Source of the DNA: Dictyophora rubrovolvata | Taxonomy: Eukaryota > Basidiomycota > Agaricomycetes > Phallales > Phallaceae | Assembly: GCA_029959195.1 (NCBI GenBank) | Contig: CP114121.1 | Coordinates: 1,116,001 to 1,180,000, forward strand | Length of the DNA: 64,000 nt | Reading direction: 5' to 3' | Part shown: positions 62,701 to 64,000 of the stretch, in pieces | Position numbering within the stretch: position 1 is the stretch's first letter | How the letters are laid out: the number at the start of each line of letters is the position of its first letter | Notes under the pieces: model-generated | The model's database searches: none | What the model saw: only the letters and a program-made list of their open reading frames with translations | Told to the model about the DNA's origin: nothing | Position numbers and translations under genes: made by a program

Positions 62701-64000
62701 CTGGCCACAGGAACTTTGCCTTGGTATAGTATTCGAGCAGGACCATTGAACGGACCATGGAAACTGTCGGGTAAAATTCAATTCAGGCTCTTCTTCTCTG
62801 TCAATGGAATCTCTTGCAGGTTAAATATTGTTCCTGAAGATGATAAGTACTTGACAAGCTAATAGAATATCATTACAGATAGCGATAAATGATAGTTAGA
62901 CAATTACAGAAATATACCGAGACACTCTCATCATCTATCATCAATACGGAATATGGGGCCCAACTTCAGGTCCTATCACGAAAATCCGGAATTGTATTAT
63001 TTGCCGAAGTAAGAACTTCATCCACAAGAACAAGATATTGTACCCAGATATGCCACTCAGTACTCAGTTATCGAACCGGACGCGCGGGGTTTCTGCCAAG
63101 CGTTTATGAGCCATGGCATAATGAAAGAACTCGAGCAAAGGGATGATGAGACGGATAAGTACCAGCTCATACGAATCCCAGGTGAACTGATGAATTAACA
63201 TCAAGGTTCCACTTCCCTTGGCTTCCCCGAAGAATAATTAACAGTCTAAGCTAGGTTAGAGGCAAAAGCTTCCTACTTCCAAAGTGCTGTGTAACCCGGA
63301 CCCGGCCAGGGCCACGGGATAGAATTGAGAGCCATTGTATTTTTTCATGGAGAATTTTAGAAGCGTTCGTCAGTGTGTACAGATAACACCGGGGCATTGA
63401 GAAGACGAGCGACATGCCATGACCAGTCAAGTCAGTTACCGACCGCCGAACCATTAAGTCAAAGTTCTTCGGCGTTAATTAATCCCTGTGTACGTACATA
63501 CATGATGATGACAGATCAAAGAAGCTTTCGCTAGTAGAGATAAACCTACTGCCTCGAAGCCAATAGTTTTAAATATTTGAGTTGGGTTTCGTGGGTGTCT
63601 ACCAATTAGAGAGACATTTCTCATCCGAATAAGAGTTCGAAATCAGACGAGTGGAGTGAACGAGAGGAGTATCGATAAGAAGGGAAGGATTGCGTGGCGA
63701 CCACCATCAATGAATGATGAAGCTATGGCATGGCATGGGTACACACATATTTTTAACAGGAAAATAGTCGGTTCCAGAGCATCGGTGATTGGATCATAAA
63801 TCTAATTTAGGAAGGATCAATATTTGGTGATCGCAATGATGTTCCTTGATAAACCCCAGACGTCTCATCTGATGTCTGGGCTTCAGAGCGTATGGAGTTT
63901 GCGAGTTGGGCTTTTTGAAAGGTGTTTTGTTTCGAAGGAAAATGAGAGTAAGAACAAAAACCCTTAAAGTCTGATAAGTTCCGGTTAGGTTAGTAAAGAA
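56798..64000. other. 7.2 kb region without a recognisable gene
   Basis: No family was recognised on either strand. The longest frame, 58457..59164 plus (about 235 codons), has basic residues and one hydrophobic stretch (MAILFPIITLLLFKFF), but no homology I know; it could be chance. Simple sequence is present: GAA repeats near 56963-56985, T/C runs near 57097-57230 and A runs near 57961. The string AAGGACTACATATGTA occurs near 58568 and again near 60124. The region could be the long promoter of a gene to the right of the window, or repeat-poor heterochromatin. Confidence 0.45.

Overview
The window reads as nuclear DNA of a filamentous basidiomycete, most likely an agaricomycete. Genes lie close together on both strands and are cut by many introns of about 45-75 bases with GT(A/N)NGT donors. 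Three copies of the FunK1 fungal-type kinase family are present. Gene families (multi-exon DHAD, TM9SF, Ctr copper transporter, HAC1-type bZIP with a frame-switching mini-intron) fit the same group. No rRNA, convincing tRNA, CRISPR array or recognisable retroelement was seen.

Layout from left to right. 1-2.8 kb: ILV3 (dihydroxy-acid dehydratase, minus, C-terminus off the left edge). 3.1-4.2 kb: a decayed class 3 lipase. 5.6-8.05 kb: CCR4 deadenylase. 8.2-9.65 kb: an unassigned protein. 9.7-10.6 kb: RNase P subunit RPR2/Rpp21. 10.7-11.9 kb: a ZCCHC9-like zinc-knuckle protein. 13.8-16.5 kb: FunK1 copy A (broken). 16.6-18.5 kb: queuine tRNA-ribosyltransferase, 13 exons. 18.8-21.8 kb: DBP10 helicase. 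22.1-24.5 kb: a PHO84-type phosphate transporter with two CACGTG boxes upstream. 25.3-27.1 kb: an unassigned membrane protein (gene X). 27.5-28.5 kb: an unassigned, partly broken basic protein. 29.2-37.1 kb: a tandem duplication holding FunK1 copies B (whole) and C (deleted), remnants of the transferase gene, a truncated and a complete mitochondrial tyrosyl-tRNA synthetase, and a repeated 3' end of gene X. 37.1-39.9 kb: TM9SF/EMP70. 40.25-40.9 kb: RPB6. 41.7-43.0 kb: HAC1/XBP1-type bZIP. 43.6-44.8 kb: a C2H2 zinc-finger protein. 45.0-45.8 kb: Ctr copper transporter. 45.95-47.5 kb: PRMT1. 48.4-49.5 kb: an intronless fatty-acid desaturase. 50.1-53.6 kb: SulP/STAS transporter. 54.6-56.8 kb: a membrane-anchored aspartic protease. 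56.8-64 kb: no recognisable gene.

The observations I find strongest are these. (i) HAC1 carries two hairpins with 7-base loops 41 bases apart; removing exactly 41 bases after the third base of each loop joins the bZIP frame to the acidic C-terminal frame, as expected for Ire1 splicing. (ii) A tandem duplication has a clear junction at about 32828, where a truncated TyrRS runs into the truncated 3' end of gene X. (iii) The FunK1/TGT/TyrRS block occurs in several copies, and each of the three genes is intact in a different one. (iv) Seven-base microexons are needed to restore conserved residues in ILV3 and in the queuine transferase.

Most genes are housekeeping functions: amino-acid synthesis, mRNA decay, tRNA processing and modification, ribosome biogenesis, transcription, transport and the unfolded-protein response. 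They share short divergent promoters in several places (CCR4 and its neighbour; RPR2 and ZCCHC9-like; TM9SF and RPB6; the zinc-finger gene and CTR). They do not form a pathway cluster. Coordinates of multi-exon genes run from start codon to stop codon; exon borders were set by eye from splice signals, reading frame and family residues.
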